From Streptomyces humi (GTDB taxonomy: Bacteria > Actinomycetota > Actinomycetes > Streptomycetales > Streptomycetaceae), in assembly GCF_001005085.2 (NCBI RefSeq), contig NZ_LBMU02000051.1, positions 1-49,120 of the forward strand: a stretch of 49,120 nt of DNA, written 5' to 3'. Shown piece by piece: positions 27,873 to 36,534 of the stretch. Every line of letters begins with the position of its first letter. Positions within the stretch are counted from its first letter, which is position 1. The translations under genes and the position numbers were made by a program. The notes beneath the pieces were generated by a model, which made no database searches, was not told the DNA's origin, and worked only from the letters and a program-made list of their open reading frames with translations.

Positions 27873-30686
27873 CTACTCCCGCCGCCGGCGCGGCGGGTGG
27901 GGACGGAGCGGGAACACCATGCCGGTCAACTCCGCCGGGTCGCCCGTGCGGAGGAGCCGGTGAAGCGCGTCGGCCTCGACGGTTCTGCCCGTCGCGCGGA
28001 GCAGGTCGGCGTGCACGCCGAGGACGGCCGCGACGAACGGCTCGTAGGCGCGGGCGTCCTGGGCGCGCAGTTCGAGGTAGATCTTCAGCGCCTCGTCGGA
28101 CGCGGAGAGGGCGGGGGCCAGGGCGTGGCCGCCGTCGAGGCTGACCTTGGCGAAGGTGGCCAGGGCGCGCGCCAGGCGTTCCCGGTGGACGGCGGGCTCG
28201 GTCCCGGAGAGGCCGCGCAGGCGGCGGACGGCCTCGGTGGCCGAGGCCAGCGCCTCCTCGTGCCGCCCCACCTCGGCGAGCGCGGAGCCGAACCCGGCCA
28301 GTGATTCCGCGAGTTCGAGGCCGTGGGCGTTCGGCGCGGCCTCGGCCAGGCGGCGCCGGATCACCAGGGCCTGCTCGGCACGGGCCAGGGATTCCACGTG
28401 CCGGCCGCAGTGGGCGAGATGGGTGGCCAGGTTGGCCACGGACCGCGCGAAGGCCGTCTCGTAGGCGGCGGGGTTGGCCCTGACGAGCCGTTCGAAGATC
28501 TCGACGGCCTCCTGTTCGGCGCCCAGACCCTCTTCCCAGCGCCCCAGATCCCGTAGCCGCTGCCCCAGGTTGGACAACGAGCGGGCCAGCCCGGGCAGTT
28601 CCTGTCCGGGATCGTCCCGGGCCAGCCGTCGGCGGACGGCCACCGACCGCTCGGCGGCGGGCAGCGCGTCCTGCCGGCTACCCGCTTCGGAAAGGCGGGT
28701 GCCGAGGTTGGACAGCGACGCCGCGAGTTCCGACTCGTACCTGCCCGGCTCGGCCGCCGCGAACCGTTCGAGGATCTCCACCGCCTCCAGCTCCGCGGCG
28801 AGGGCTTCCTGGTGCCGGCCGAGATGGGAGAGCCCGACGCCGACATGGGACAGCGCCACGGCCAGCGACGGCTCGTACTTCCGGGGATCGGTCAGAGCAA
28901 GCAGCCGGTACAGGTCCGCCGCCCGTCGCTCGTCGGCCACGGCGGCCTTCCAGCGTCTCAGTGCCAGCAGGGTGACGCCGCGGTCGTTCAGCGTCACCGC
29001 CAGCAACGACCGGGCCGACTGCGGTTCGTGTGCGACGAGTTCTTCGAGGAGCGCCACGGCCTGGTCCTGGGCGGCGAGGGCGTCCTCGTGGAGGCCGGCG
29101 TGCGACTGCCGGCCGGCCAGCGTCATGTTGACATGGATCCGCTCGACGGGGTTCGTGGCGTCGGCCAGACGGTGCCGGGCCAGGCGCGCGGCGACGGCCG
29201 CGACGCCGGGGTCCAGGTCCGCGTCCCGGCCGCGCGGGAAGTGCGCCTCGACTGCTTCCAGGACGGCGGGGTCCAGCCCGGTGACGTTCGCGACCGCGGT
29301 GAGCGCCGCACTGCCCGCCGCGACCACGAGAGCCGGATCGGCCCGGACGAGCGCACCGAGGTGCGGCGCCAGGTGAGGCCAGCGGCCCGGCCCGGCGGCG
29401 GACGCGAGGAAGGTGATCAGGCGGCCGATGTGCGCGGGCGGTTCGCCCTGCGCCGTGCGCGCGGCGAGCGCCTGTGCGGTGAACGGGGCCCAGGGGACCG
29501 GAGGATGCTCGCCCGCGACGGAATGGCCGGGGAAGGCGAGGGCCAGGTAGTCCTCGGCGAGCCGGTCGGGATACAGGGGTTCCAGGGCCGCGCCGGGGTC
29601 GGTGGGCGGGTAGCAGACGGCGTGGTCGGCCAGCCTCCGGTACGGGTCGGAGCGCAGGTCGAGCCCCCGCAGCAGCGCGGCACCACGCTCGTAGGTCCTC
29701 GCGCCGGTCAGGGCGGCGACGAAGACGGTGTGAGCCATCTCGGCCGGACGCGTGGCGTAGTCCTTGCCCTCTTCCGCGGCCTCGTACAGGACCTGCCAGT
29801 GGTCCTGTTCCCGGGCCAGCAGATACGAGGACAGGCCGGCCAGGTCCTCGGGCGGCCGTACGCCGTGCACGTGGGCGTCGACCGCGGCCAGCGCTGCCAT
29901 GTGCACGGCGAGTACGAGGCCGAACTCGGGCAGGGAGAGCGAACCGGGCACCCGCACCTCCGTGGGTGCGGCGAGACCGTAACGGGCGGCGAAGCAGTCC
30001 CGGGCCGCGGTGAACATCCGCTCGCGCTCACCGATCCCGTCGGACAGCGGCGCCAGCGCCTGGGCCCGGCCGTCGGCCCCCACCTTCGTCAGGGCGGCGC
30101 GCAGCACCGGCCACGGCTGGGCGGACCGGGCGAGCAGAAGCACGCGGGTGGGGACGGGCTGGTGCAACAGGGCGTTGCCGAACAGCCACTTGAGGTGCGA
30201 GGCGGGCCAGCGGTCGGCGTAGTCGATCACCAATAGCAGCCCGCGCTCATGACGCAACCGCAGATCCTGGCTGCCCGGCGACGGCACGATCTGCGCCGTC
30301 GGTCCGTGCAGGGCGTCGACCGCCTTCCACCCGGCGGCCTGGCTGCGGGCCGCGAACTCGTCGGCGAGCCGTGTCTTGCCCTGCCCGCCCGGGGCGTGCA
30401 GCCAGCGCACCGACAGCCGCTGAGCCGCGGAGTCCCGCCACCCGGCCAGGTCGTCGAGCTCCGTTCGGCGGCCCGCGAACTCCACCACCTGATGACGGGC
30501 GTTGAGCATCCGGCTCGGCTGGGCCGGCAGCCAGTCGGTCCCGGCGGGCAGCGGCGGCCGGTGTTCGGTCAGCAGGTACACCGGCCCCCGGTCCTGGAAG
30601 ACGTGCACGGAGGCGCCGACCGCGCCGTACCCGTAGCCGCTCTCCACCTGTACGACCTGGCGGGCGCCCGCCGGTTCGCCGGTCAC
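27873..30686 (-). CDS. P-loop NTPase with C-terminal TPR array (STAND-like)
   Basis: A 937-aa protein. GTG 30686 is chosen because it overlaps the stop of the upstream gene (GTGA) and has GGAG upstream; the longer frame adds only low-complexity sequence. A glycine-rich segment (12-40, ESGYGYGAVGASVHVF) precedes the P-loop APGGQGKTR (98-106) and Walker B LLLVIDYAD (150-158). An all-helical middle is followed by about eight TPR-like repeats of about 44 residues (from about 480 to the end), each with an LxxLGxxLxxxGRxxEAL-type core. It is likely a ligand-gated signalling ATPase partnered with the coupled small protein. Conflict/defence or regulatory function is an inference; no toxic effector domain is visible. 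Confidence 0.82.
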   Translation of the reverse strand: MTGEPAGARQVVQVESGYGYGAVGASVHVFQDRGPVYLLTEHRPPLPAGTDWLPAQPSRMLNARHQVVEFAGRRTELDDLAGWRDSAAQRLSVRWLHAPGGQGKTRLADEFAARSQAAGWKAVDALHGPTAQIVPSPGSQDLRLRHERGLLLVIDYADRWPASHLKWLFGNALLHQPVPTRVLLLARSAQPWPVLRAALTKVGADGRAQALAPLSDGIGERERMFTAARDCFAARYGLAAPTEVRVPGSLSLPEFGLVLAVHMAALAAVDAHVHGVRPPEDLAGLSSYLLAREQDHWQVLYEAAEEGKDYATRPAEMAHTVFVAALTGARTYERGAALLRGLDLRSDPYRRLADHAVCYPPTDPGAALEPLYPDRLAEDYLALAFPGHSVAGEHPPVPWAPFTAQALAARTAQGEPPAHIGRLITFLASAAGPGRWPHLAPHLGALVRADPALVVAAGSAALTAVANVTGLDPAVLEAVEAHFPRGRDADLDPGVAAVAARLARHRLADATNPVERIHVNMTLAGRQSHAGLHEDALAAQDQAVALLEELVAHEPQSARSLLAVTLNDRGVTLLALRRWKAAVADERRAADLYRLLALTDPRKYEPSLAVALSHVGVGLSHLGRHQEALAAELEAVEILERFAAAEPGRYESELAASLSNLGTRLSEAGSRQDALPAAERSVAVRRRLARDDPGQELPGLARSLSNLGQRLRDLGRWEEGLGAEQEAVEIFERLVRANPAAYETAFARSVANLATHLAHCGRHVESLARAEQALVIRRRLAEAAPNAHGLELAESLAGFGSALAEVGRHEEALASATEAVRRLRGLSGTEPAVHRERLARALATFAKVSLDGGHALAPALSASDEALKIYLELRAQDARAYEPFVAAVLGVHADLLRATGRTVEADALHRLLRTGDPAELTGMVFPLRPHPPRRRRE

Positions 30687-31135
30687 CCGTCGCTCCCTGG
30701 CGACGGGGGCTCCGTACGCCGGGGCGGGGTGTGGTGGACGACGACATCGCCGCCCTGCGCCGCGAAGACACGACCGCCGTCCCGGGCGACGTTCGTCTGC
30801 ACCCAAGCCCGCTCGGACCCCGCGGACGCGGCGGCTGCCGACTCCGCGAAATCCCGCAGCTCGTCCCGCACTTCCGGGTGCCGGCGGACCAGGTCGGCAA
30901 GACGCAGCTCCCAGGCGGCGGCCAGCGCCTGCCGCGCACGGGCGGCGTCCTCCGACCGCGACACCAGTGCGGCGTCCTCGTCCAACTGCGTGAGCGCGGC
31001 GCGCCGGTGGTCGTCGCCGCCCCGCCGGAAGAGGCGTACGGCGGCGTCGCGTACGGACTGCCAGGCGCTGGTGGCCATGGCGGCCACGACCGTCGTAGCC
31101 GCCGTCATCACCAGAGCGGCTTCCGGATCAGCCAT
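30683..31135 (-). CDS. Small membrane-associated partner of the P-loop/TPR protein
   Basis: A 150-aa protein. ATG 31135 (MADPEAALV) follows GAGGGGG and starts with a hydrophobic alanine-rich segment (about 7-22) that could be a membrane anchor. A charged helical middle (about 35-115) follows, then a glycine-rich tail containing TNVARDGGRVFAAQGGDVVV. That tail resembles the glycine-rich N-terminal segment of the downstream NTPase, to which it is coupled by a GTGA overlap. The two products probably act together, this one perhaps placing the complex at the membrane. I do not recognise the family. Confidence 0.72.
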   Translation of the reverse strand: MADPEAALVMTAATTVVAAMATSAWQSVRDAAVRLFRRGGDDHRRAALTQLDEDAALVSRSEDAARARQALAAAWELRLADLVRRHPEVRDELRDFAESAAAASAGSERAWVQTNVARDGGRVFAAQGGDVVVHHTPPRRTEPPSPGSDG

Positions 31136-31277
31136 GTCATCCCCCTCGTTCGGGCAGCGGGCACCGCCCCTGCCGACACCAGAACCATAGGAAACGAGGC
31201 GGCGGACCGGGGCGCAGCGACGTCCGGACTGCCGAAATGCTGTGGCCCTCGCGGTCCCGCGCGGTGAAAATGGCCGG

Positions 31278-32174
31278 ATGCGCCGTCTCGTCGTCATCGA
31301 CGCTCCGTCCAATCTCGGCCTGCGGCCGCCCACCGAAGGCAGTGTGCCCGGGTGTTACAAGCTGGCGGGCGCGCTGCGCGAGCAGCGGCTCGTGCAGCGG
31401 CTCGGAGCGCAGGAGGGCGGGGTGGTCGTACCGCCCCGCTACGACCGCGGCGACTGGCGGGAGGGCGACGGTGTGTTCAACGCCGGGGCGATCGCCACGT
31501 ACACCCGCAAGCTCGCCGACCGCATCGAACACCATGTCAGGGCCGGGGACTTCCCGGTCGTCCTGGGCGGCGACTGTTCCATCCAGCTCGGCGCCTCCCT
31601 CGCCCTCCGCCGCATCGGGCGGTACGGGCTCGCCGTCATCGACGGGTCCGCGGACTTCCGGCACCCGGGCAACTCCGGCCGCGTCGGTGCCGCGGGCGGC
31701 GAAGAACTGGCCATCGCGACCGGCCGTGGCCAGCGGGACCTGACAGACCTCGAAGGGCTGCGGCCGTACATCAGGGACGAGGACGTACGGATCTTCGGCA
31801 TCCGGGACTACGACGCGGAGCGCGCCGAGCTCACCGAGTTGAAGATCATGAACGTGACGGTCGGGGAGATCCGGGAACGGGGTGCCGAGGAACTGGCCGG
31901 AGCGGTCGTACGGAGTCTCGAGGTGCCCGTGACCGAGGGCTTCTGGGTGCATCTGGACGCGGACGTGCTGGACCCGTCCGTCATGCCCGCCGTCGACAGC
32001 CCGGACCCCGGCGGCCTCCTGCCCGACGAACTGGTCCCGCTGCTGCGGACTTTGGTGCGGTCGCAACGGTGTGTCGGCCTCAACCTCACCATCTACGACC
32101 CCGACCTCGACCCCGACGGCTCCTGCGCGGCCCTCCTCGCCGGCATCCTCCAGACGGCCTTCACGCGCCCCTGA
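31278..32174 (+). CDS. Ureohydrolase (arginase/agmatinase) fold protein with altered metal site
   Basis: A 298-aa protein of the arginase superfamily; these enzymes hydrolyse guanidino or ureido groups with a di-manganese centre. Family landmarks: GGDCS (97-101), DGSAD (122-126) and HLDADVLDP with Asp227 and Asp229. Compared with GGDHS and DAHxD, both histidine ligands are replaced (Cys100 and Ser124), while the four aspartates remain. It may use a different or single-metal site, have a changed substrate, or be inactive. Start ATG 31278 (MRRLVVIDAPSNLG) fits the first beta-strand; an in-frame GTG at 31242 would add 12 residues. It is divergent from the TPR-NTPase pair and convergent with the MarR gene. 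Confidence 0.86.
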   Translation: MRRLVVIDAPSNLGLRPPTEGSVPGCYKLAGALREQRLVQRLGAQEGGVVVPPRYDRGDWREGDGVFNAGAIATYTRKLADRIEHHVRAGDFPVVLGGDCSIQLGASLALRRIGRYGLAVIDGSADFRHPGNSGRVGAAGGEELAIATGRGQRDLTDLEGLRPYIRDEDVRIFGIRDYDAERAELTELKIMNVTVGEIRERGAEELAGAVVRSLEVPVTEGFWVHLDADVLDPSVMPAVDSPDPGGLLPDELVPLLRTLVRSQRCVGLNLTIYDPDLDPDGSCAALLAGILQTAFTRP

Positions 32175-32200
32175 CCGAACCGGTCCGCCCTCGGCGCGCA

Positions 32201-32217
32201 GGCCCGGTCGCCGGGCC
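32201..32217. terminator. Tri-loop hairpin between convergent genes
   Basis: GGCCCGG (32201-32207) and CCGGGCC (32211-32217) form a 7-bp all-GC stem closed by TCG. It lies between the ureohydrolase stop (+) and the MarR stop (-), where a shared terminator is expected. Confidence 0.5.
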
Positions 32218-32240
32218 GGCCGGGCATCGAGACGGACTGG

Positions 32241-32774
32241 TCACGCGCGGTCCGGGACACGCGGATGCTCCATGCCCGCCAGCCAGGTGGTGAGGAGGGT
32301 TTCGAGTGCCCCGGCCTCGGTGGGCGTCAGCAGGTCCAGCAGGCGGCGCTCGTTGCGCATGTGGTCGTCGAACGCCCGGTCGATCAGCTCGCGTCCGGGT
32401 CTGGTGAGGGCGACGATCCGGCCGCGCTGGTCGTCCTCCGAACGGCGGCGGGTCACGAGCCCGGCCCGTTCCAGGCGGTCGATCCGCTTCGTCATCGCGC
32501 CGGTGGTGACCATGGTGTGCGCGGCCAGCTCACCAGGTGCCCGCTCATAGGGATCTCCCGCGCGGCGCAGTGCGCACAGGACGTCGAACTCGCCCTCGCT
32601 CAGCCCGTACCGGGCGTAGACGAGGCAGAGTTCCTCGGTCAGCCGGTCGGCCAGACGATGCAGCCGGCCGATCACGCCCTGAGGGCTGATGTCGAGGTCG
32701 GGGCGCTCGCGGCGCCAGTCGGCCTGGATGCGGGCCACGCGGTCCATCGGTTCACCGTGCTCCATGCGTCCCAT
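32241..32774 (-). CDS. MarR-family transcriptional regulator
   Basis: A 177-aa winged-helix protein. The helix-turn-helix and wing are seen in LSEGEFDVLCALRRAG...LAAHTMVTTGAMTKRIDRLERAGLVTRRRSEDDQRGRIVALT, the MarR signature with the wing motif DDQRGR. N- and C-terminal helices would form the dimer. I chose ATG 32774 (MGRMEHGEP) because GGGAAG lies five bases upstream, inside an operator palindrome; ATG 32765 is an alternative. It is divergent from an EamA transporter gene, with both starts pressed against two palindromes. It probably represses itself and the transporter and is released by a small ligand, perhaps the transporter's substrate. Confidence 0.92.
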   Translation of the reverse strand: MGRMEHGEPMDRVARIQADWRRERPDLDISPQGVIGRLHRLADRLTEELCLVYARYGLSEGEFDVLCALRRAGDPYERAPGELAAHTMVTTGAMTKRIDRLERAGLVTRRRSEDDQRGRIVALTRPGRELIDRAFDDHMRNERRLLDLLTPTEAGALETLLTTWLAGMEHPRVPDRA

Positions 32775-32775
32775 G

Positions 32776-32795
32776 ATAGCTTCCCGGGAAGCTAT
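32776..32795. promoter_or_regulatory. Perfect palindromic MarR operator 1
   Basis: ATAGCTTCCCGGGAAGCTAT is a 20-bp perfect palindrome directly upstream of the MarR start codon. Its half-site GCTTCC is repeated in the second palindrome 21 bp away. On the minus strand it contains the probable MarR ribosome binding site GGGAAG. Confidence 0.85.
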
Positions 32796-32796
32796 A

Positions 32797-32816
32797 TTGG
32801 CTTCCATGGAAGCTAA
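32797..32816. promoter_or_regulatory. Second MarR operator overlapping the transporter start codon
   Basis: TTGGCTTCCATGGAAGCTAA is a near-perfect palindrome (one mismatched pair), with the transporter ATG (32806) at its centre. It shares GCTTCC/GGAAGC half-sites with operator 1. The centres are 21 bp apart, two helical turns, allowing cooperative binding on one DNA face. TATATT at 32793-32798 could be a -10 box for a leaderless transcript. Confidence 0.8.
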
Positions 32817-33738
32817 TCTGCGCTGGGTGGCCGTGACCGCCGTCGCACCGGTCGCCTGGGGGGCCAACTACTACGTCACCCACGCGTTCCTGCCCACCGA
32901 CCGGCCGCTCACCGGCGCCGCCCTGCGGGCCCTGCCCGCCGGCCTCCTCCTGCTCGCCCTGCGCAGGCAACGGCCGCGCGGCGCCTGGTGGTGGCGGTCG
33001 GCGGTGCTGGGACTGCTCAACATGAGCGTGTTCTTCGTCCTCGTGTACATCGCCTCCCAACTGCTCCCGACCAGCGTCGCCTCGACCGTCATGGCGGTCT
33101 CCCCGCTGACGATGATGCTGGTGGCCTGGCCCCTGATGTCCGAGCGGCCCCAGGCCACGCACCTGGCCTGCGCCGCTGTCGGACTCGCCGGGGTCTGCCT
33201 CATGCTGCTCACCGGGACGCGAGCGGTGAGCGTGCCGGGGGTCCTCGCGTCGGCCGCCGCCATGCTGGTGTCCTCCTTCGGGCACCTCCTGGCCAAGAAG
33301 TGGAGCGCCGACGTCGACGTGCTCGCCTCGACCGCCTGGCAGCTCACCGCCGGCGGGTTGTTCCTGCTCCTGGCCGCCGCTGCCGTGGAGGGCCCGCCGC
33401 CCGCACTCACGACGCCGACGGTGCTCGCGTTCGGCTACGTCGCCCTGATCGCCACCGCGCTGGCCTTCGTCGCCTGGTTCACCGGGCTGCGGCACCTGCC
33501 GGCCGGGACCGTCGGCCTCACAGGACTGCTGAACCCCGTCACCGGCGTCCTGCTCGGCACGACCGTCGCCGGAGAGACGCTGGACGCGCGGCAACTGTGC
33601 GGACTGGCCCTGGTCCTGACCGCGGTCGTCATGGGCCGGCCCAGACGCGCGGTACCGCACGACAGCGGTCGGACACCTCGCCGTCCGAAAGCAGGCGGGT
33701 GTCCCGCGCGGCCATCCCCGGCGCGCCCTTCTCCATGA
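32806..33738 (+). CDS. EamA-family (DMT) transporter under MarR control
   Basis: A 310-aa protein with ten predicted membrane helices in two EamA halves (first half from MEANLRWVAVTAVAPVAWG; second beginning near VPGVLASAAAMLVSSF). Typical EamA features are PVAWGANYYV in helix 1 and the conserved-Pro segment LLNPVTGVLLGTTVAGE near the end. These are metabolite or drug exporters of the inner membrane. The start is uncertain: ATG 32806 would be leaderless, with TATATT 8-13 bases upstream. TTG 32797 is six bases after GGGAAG and would add three residues. The basic Pro-rich C-terminal tail is cytosolic. Regulation by the divergent MarR protein is strongly implied. Confidence 0.9.
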   Translation: MEANLRWVAVTAVAPVAWGANYYVTHAFLPTDRPLTGAALRALPAGLLLLALRRQRPRGAWWWRSAVLGLLNMSVFFVLVYIASQLLPTSVASTVMAVSPLTMMLVAWPLMSERPQATHLACAAVGLAGVCLMLLTGTRAVSVPGVLASAAAMLVSSFGHLLAKKWSADVDVLASTAWQLTAGGLFLLLAAAAVEGPPPALTTPTVLAFGYVALIATALAFVAWFTGLRHLPAGTVGLTGLLNPVTGVLLGTTVAGETLDARQLCGLALVLTAVVMGRPRRAVPHDSGRTPRRPKAGGCPARPSPARPSP

Positions 33739-33979
33739 CGATCACAGCCACGGGCGCGGCTCAGGAGCAGCCTGTTCACGGGCACCCCGTCGGGTGACGT
33801 CAAGTTCCCGCGTCGGCATGCCTTCGTGCGGGTGAACCCGCCCGTGCGGACCGCCGGCGCCTTCCGCGGTCGGGTCAGACTGGATCCGCCCCGCATATGC
33901 CGGTCCGACCGGGTGCGGGGCGGTTCTCGTGCCCCGGCCTGGCGGGGGCGCTCCTGTGCACGGGAAGGCGGGCGGATCC

Positions 33980-36457
33980 ATGGCGAGTGGCACGGTGCTG
34001 TTGGCACTGCGTGAGGACCTTGTCGGCGGCGGGGTCAGTGCCGAGCATCTGCGCCGGATCGGCAAGGAACTCGAGAACCGGGGACTGGAGCCGCGGTGGG
34101 CGGCGGACGCGCGGGACGCGCGGGCCGTGTTGCAGACGGAGGCGGGTATCGCGGCGGCGGTGGTGGCCTGGGACCTGCCCGCACCGACGGTCCGTCTCCG
34201 CGACCGGGCCGAGGCGACCTCCGGCGAGGCGGCCGCGGCCACGGGCGGGACCTCCACGGCTGGGGCGTTCACGGGCGGGACCTCCACGGCTGGGGCGTTC
34301 ACGGGCGGGACCTCCACGGATGGGGCGATCACCGGCCGGGCCTCCACGGGCGGGGCCGAAGTCCTGGACCGGATCCGGCACCGCTTCAAGGACCTGCCCG
34401 TCTTCCTCCTGATGACCGCCGGCTCCGACCACGACCTCGAACACCTCCCCCTGTGGGTCTCGGAGACCGTCGTCGGCTACATCTGGCCGCTGGAGGACAC
34501 CCCCGCGTTCATCGCCGGCCGCGTCGCGTCCGCCGCCCGCACCTACCTCAAGGACGTGCTGCCGCCCTTCTTCCGTGCCCTCAAGAAGTTCGAGGACGCC
34601 CACGAATACTCCTGGCACACCCCCGCCCACTCCGGTGGGGTGGCCTTCCTGAAGTCACCGGCCGGACGGGCGTTCTTCGACTACTACGGCGAGCACCTGT
34701 TCCGCACCGACCTGTCGATCTCCGTCGGCGAACTCGGCTCCCTCTACGAGCACAGTGGACCGATCGGTGAGGCCGAACGCAACGCCGCGCGCGTCTTCGG
34801 CTCCGACCGCACCTACTTCGTCCTGCACGGCGACTCCACCTGCAACCGCATGGTGGGCCATTACAGCGTGACCACCGACGAGATCGCCCTGGTCGACCGG
34901 AACTGCCACAAGTCCGTCCTGCACGGCCTCGTCGTCTCCGGCGCCCGCCCCGTCTACCTCGTACCCACCCGCAACGGCTACGGCCTCGCGGGCCCGCTTC
35001 CGCCGACCGCCATCGCACCGGACGCGGTCTCCGCCCGTATCGCCGGCAACCCGCTCACCGCCGACGCCGTCTCACCGGAGGCGCGGTACGCGGTCGTCAC
35101 CAACTCCACCTACGACGGCCTGTGCTACGACACGGTGGCAACCGCCCGCGCCCTGGCACCGAGCACCCCCCGCCTGCACTTCGACGAGGCCTGGTTCGCC
35201 TACGCCCGCTTCCACCCCCTCTACCAGGGCCGCTACGGCATGGCGGTAGGACCGGACACCCTGGACGACACCGACCGGCCGACCGTGTTCGCCACCCACT
35301 CCACGCACAAACTCCTCGCCGCGCTCTCCCAGTGCGCCATGGTCCACGTCCGTCCCGCCCCCCGGGCACCCGTCGAACACGAGCGGTTCAACGAGGCGTT
35401 CATGATGCACGGGACCACCTCGGCCTTCTACCCGGCCATCGCCTCCCTCGACGTGGCGACCGCGATGATGGACGGTCCGCAGGGCAAATGGCTGGTCGAC
35501 GAGGCCGTCACCGAAGCGATCCGCTTCCGTCAGGCCGTCGTCCGCACGGGCCGCCGCATCTCCGCAGCGGGGGACCGGCCGGACTGGTTCTTCGGCGTGT
35601 GGCAGCCCCAGGAGGTCACGGACCCCGCCACCGGCGCACGGATCTCCTTCGCCGACGCGCCCGCCGCGCTCCTCGCCACGGACCCGTCCTGCTGGCACCT
35701 CGAACCCGGCGCGTCCTGGCACGGCTTCGACGGTCTCACCGAAGGCTACTGCCTCCTCGACCCCGTCAAGGTCACCGTCACCTGCCCCGGTGTCACCGCC
35801 ACCGGCGAGACCCAGCCGTGGGGCGTCCCCGCCCGCGTCCTGACGGAGTACCTGGCCACCCGCGGGATCGTCGTCGAGAAGACCGACAGCTACAGCACCC
35901 TCGTCCTGTTCTCCATGGGCATCACCAAGGGCAAGTGGGGCACGCTCATGGACGCCCTCATGGACTTCAAAGCCCTCTACGACAGCGACGCCCCCCTCGA
36001 CCGCGTCCTGAGCTCCCTCACCGAACGCCACCCCGCCCGCTACCGGAACACCACCCTGCCCGAGCTGTGCGGACAGATGCACCAGCACCTGACCCGCGGC
36101 GCCTTCGTCACCGCACTCGACGACGCCTTCCACCATCCGCCCACCCCCGTCCACCCGCCCCGTCACTGCTACCAGCAGCTCGTCCGGGGCGGCACCGAAC
36201 GAGTCCGACTGGCCGACGCGGCCGGCCGGATCGCGGCCGCCATGGTCACCGTCACCCCGCCCGGCATCCCTGTCCTCATGCCGGGCGAATCCCTCGGCGC
36301 CCCTGACGGCCCCCTCCTGCGCTACCTCACCGCACTCCAGGACTTCGACCGGACCTTCCCCGGCTTCGGCAGCGAAGCCCACGGCGTCACCACGGACCCG
36401 GACACCGGCGACTACCTGGTGGAATGCCTCAACGCACCGCAGCACCCCGGCCGGTGA
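33980..36457 (+). CDS. PLP-dependent Orn/Lys/Arg decarboxylase (biodegradative, fold I)
   Basis: A protein of 825 aa, slightly longer than the 710-755 aa of bacterial inducible lysine, ornithine and arginine decarboxylases. It has an N-terminal receiver-like wing domain (about 1-190) with a Gly/Thr repeat insertion, a PLP domain (about 215-600) with STHKLLAALSQ carrying PLP Lys444 and FDEAWFAY ahead of it, and a C-terminal domain. It releases CO2 from a basic amino acid to give cadaverine, putrescine or agmatine; which one cannot be read here. ATG 33980 follows GGAAGG. It is monocistronic and convergent with the next operon. It lies near an arginase-fold gene, but a shared pathway is only a possibility. 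Confidence 0.92.
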   Translation: MASGTVLLALREDLVGGGVSAEHLRRIGKELENRGLEPRWAADARDARAVLQTEAGIAAAVVAWDLPAPTVRLRDRAEATSGEAAAATGGTSTAGAFTGGTSTAGAFTGGTSTDGAITGRASTGGAEVLDRIRHRFKDLPVFLLMTAGSDHDLEHLPLWVSETVVGYIWPLEDTPAFIAGRVASAARTYLKDVLPPFFRALKKFEDAHEYSWHTPAHSGGVAFLKSPAGRAFFDYYGEHLFRTDLSISVGELGSLYEHSGPIGEAERNAARVFGSDRTYFVLHGDSTCNRMVGHYSVTTDEIALVDRNCHKSVLHGLVVSGARPVYLVPTRNGYGLAGPLPPTAIAPDAVSARIAGNPLTADAVSPEARYAVVTNSTYDGLCYDTVATARALAPSTPRLHFDEAWFAYARFHPLYQGRYGMAVGPDTLDDTDRPTVFATHSTHKLLAALSQCAMVHVRPAPRAPVEHERFNEAFMMHGTTSAFYPAIASLDVATAMMDGPQGKWLVDEAVTEAIRFRQAVVRTGRRISAAGDRPDWFFGVWQPQEVTDPATGARISFADAPAALLATDPSCWHLEPGASWHGFDGLTEGYCLLDPVKVTVTCPGVTATGETQPWGVPARVLTEYLATRGIVVEKTDSYSTLVLFSMGITKGKWGTLMDALMDFKALYDSDAPLDRVLSSLTERHPARYRNTTLPELCGQMHQHLTRGAFVTALDDAFHHPPTPVHPPRHCYQQLVRGGTERVRLADAAGRIAAAMVTVTPPGIPVLMPGESLGAPDGPLLRYLTALQDFDRTFPGFGSEAHGVTTDPDTGDYLVECLNAPQHPGR
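34241..34360 (+). repeat. Four tandem 30-bp repeats inside the decarboxylase gene
   Basis: Four 30-bp units beginning at 34241, 34271, 34301 and 34331 encode TGGTSTAGAF twice, then TGGTSTDGAI and TGRASTGGAE. The first two are identical in DNA and the last is most diverged. Unit length keeps the frame, so copy number can change without breaking the protein. They sit in the wing domain, not near the PLP site. Confidence 0.9.
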
Positions 36458-36493
36458 CCCACGCAGGCCGGCACGGCGGGGCACCACGTCACG

Positions 36494-36527
36494 GGGGGCT
36501 GCCGTCGCGACAGCGCCGGCAGCCCCC
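36494..36527. terminator. Bidirectional terminator, decarboxylase / flavin reductase
   Basis: An 11-bp perfect stem (36494-36504 with 36517-36527) with a 12-nt loop fills the 77-bp gap between convergent gene ends. Confidence 0.75.
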
Positions 36528-36534
36528 ACCGCGG

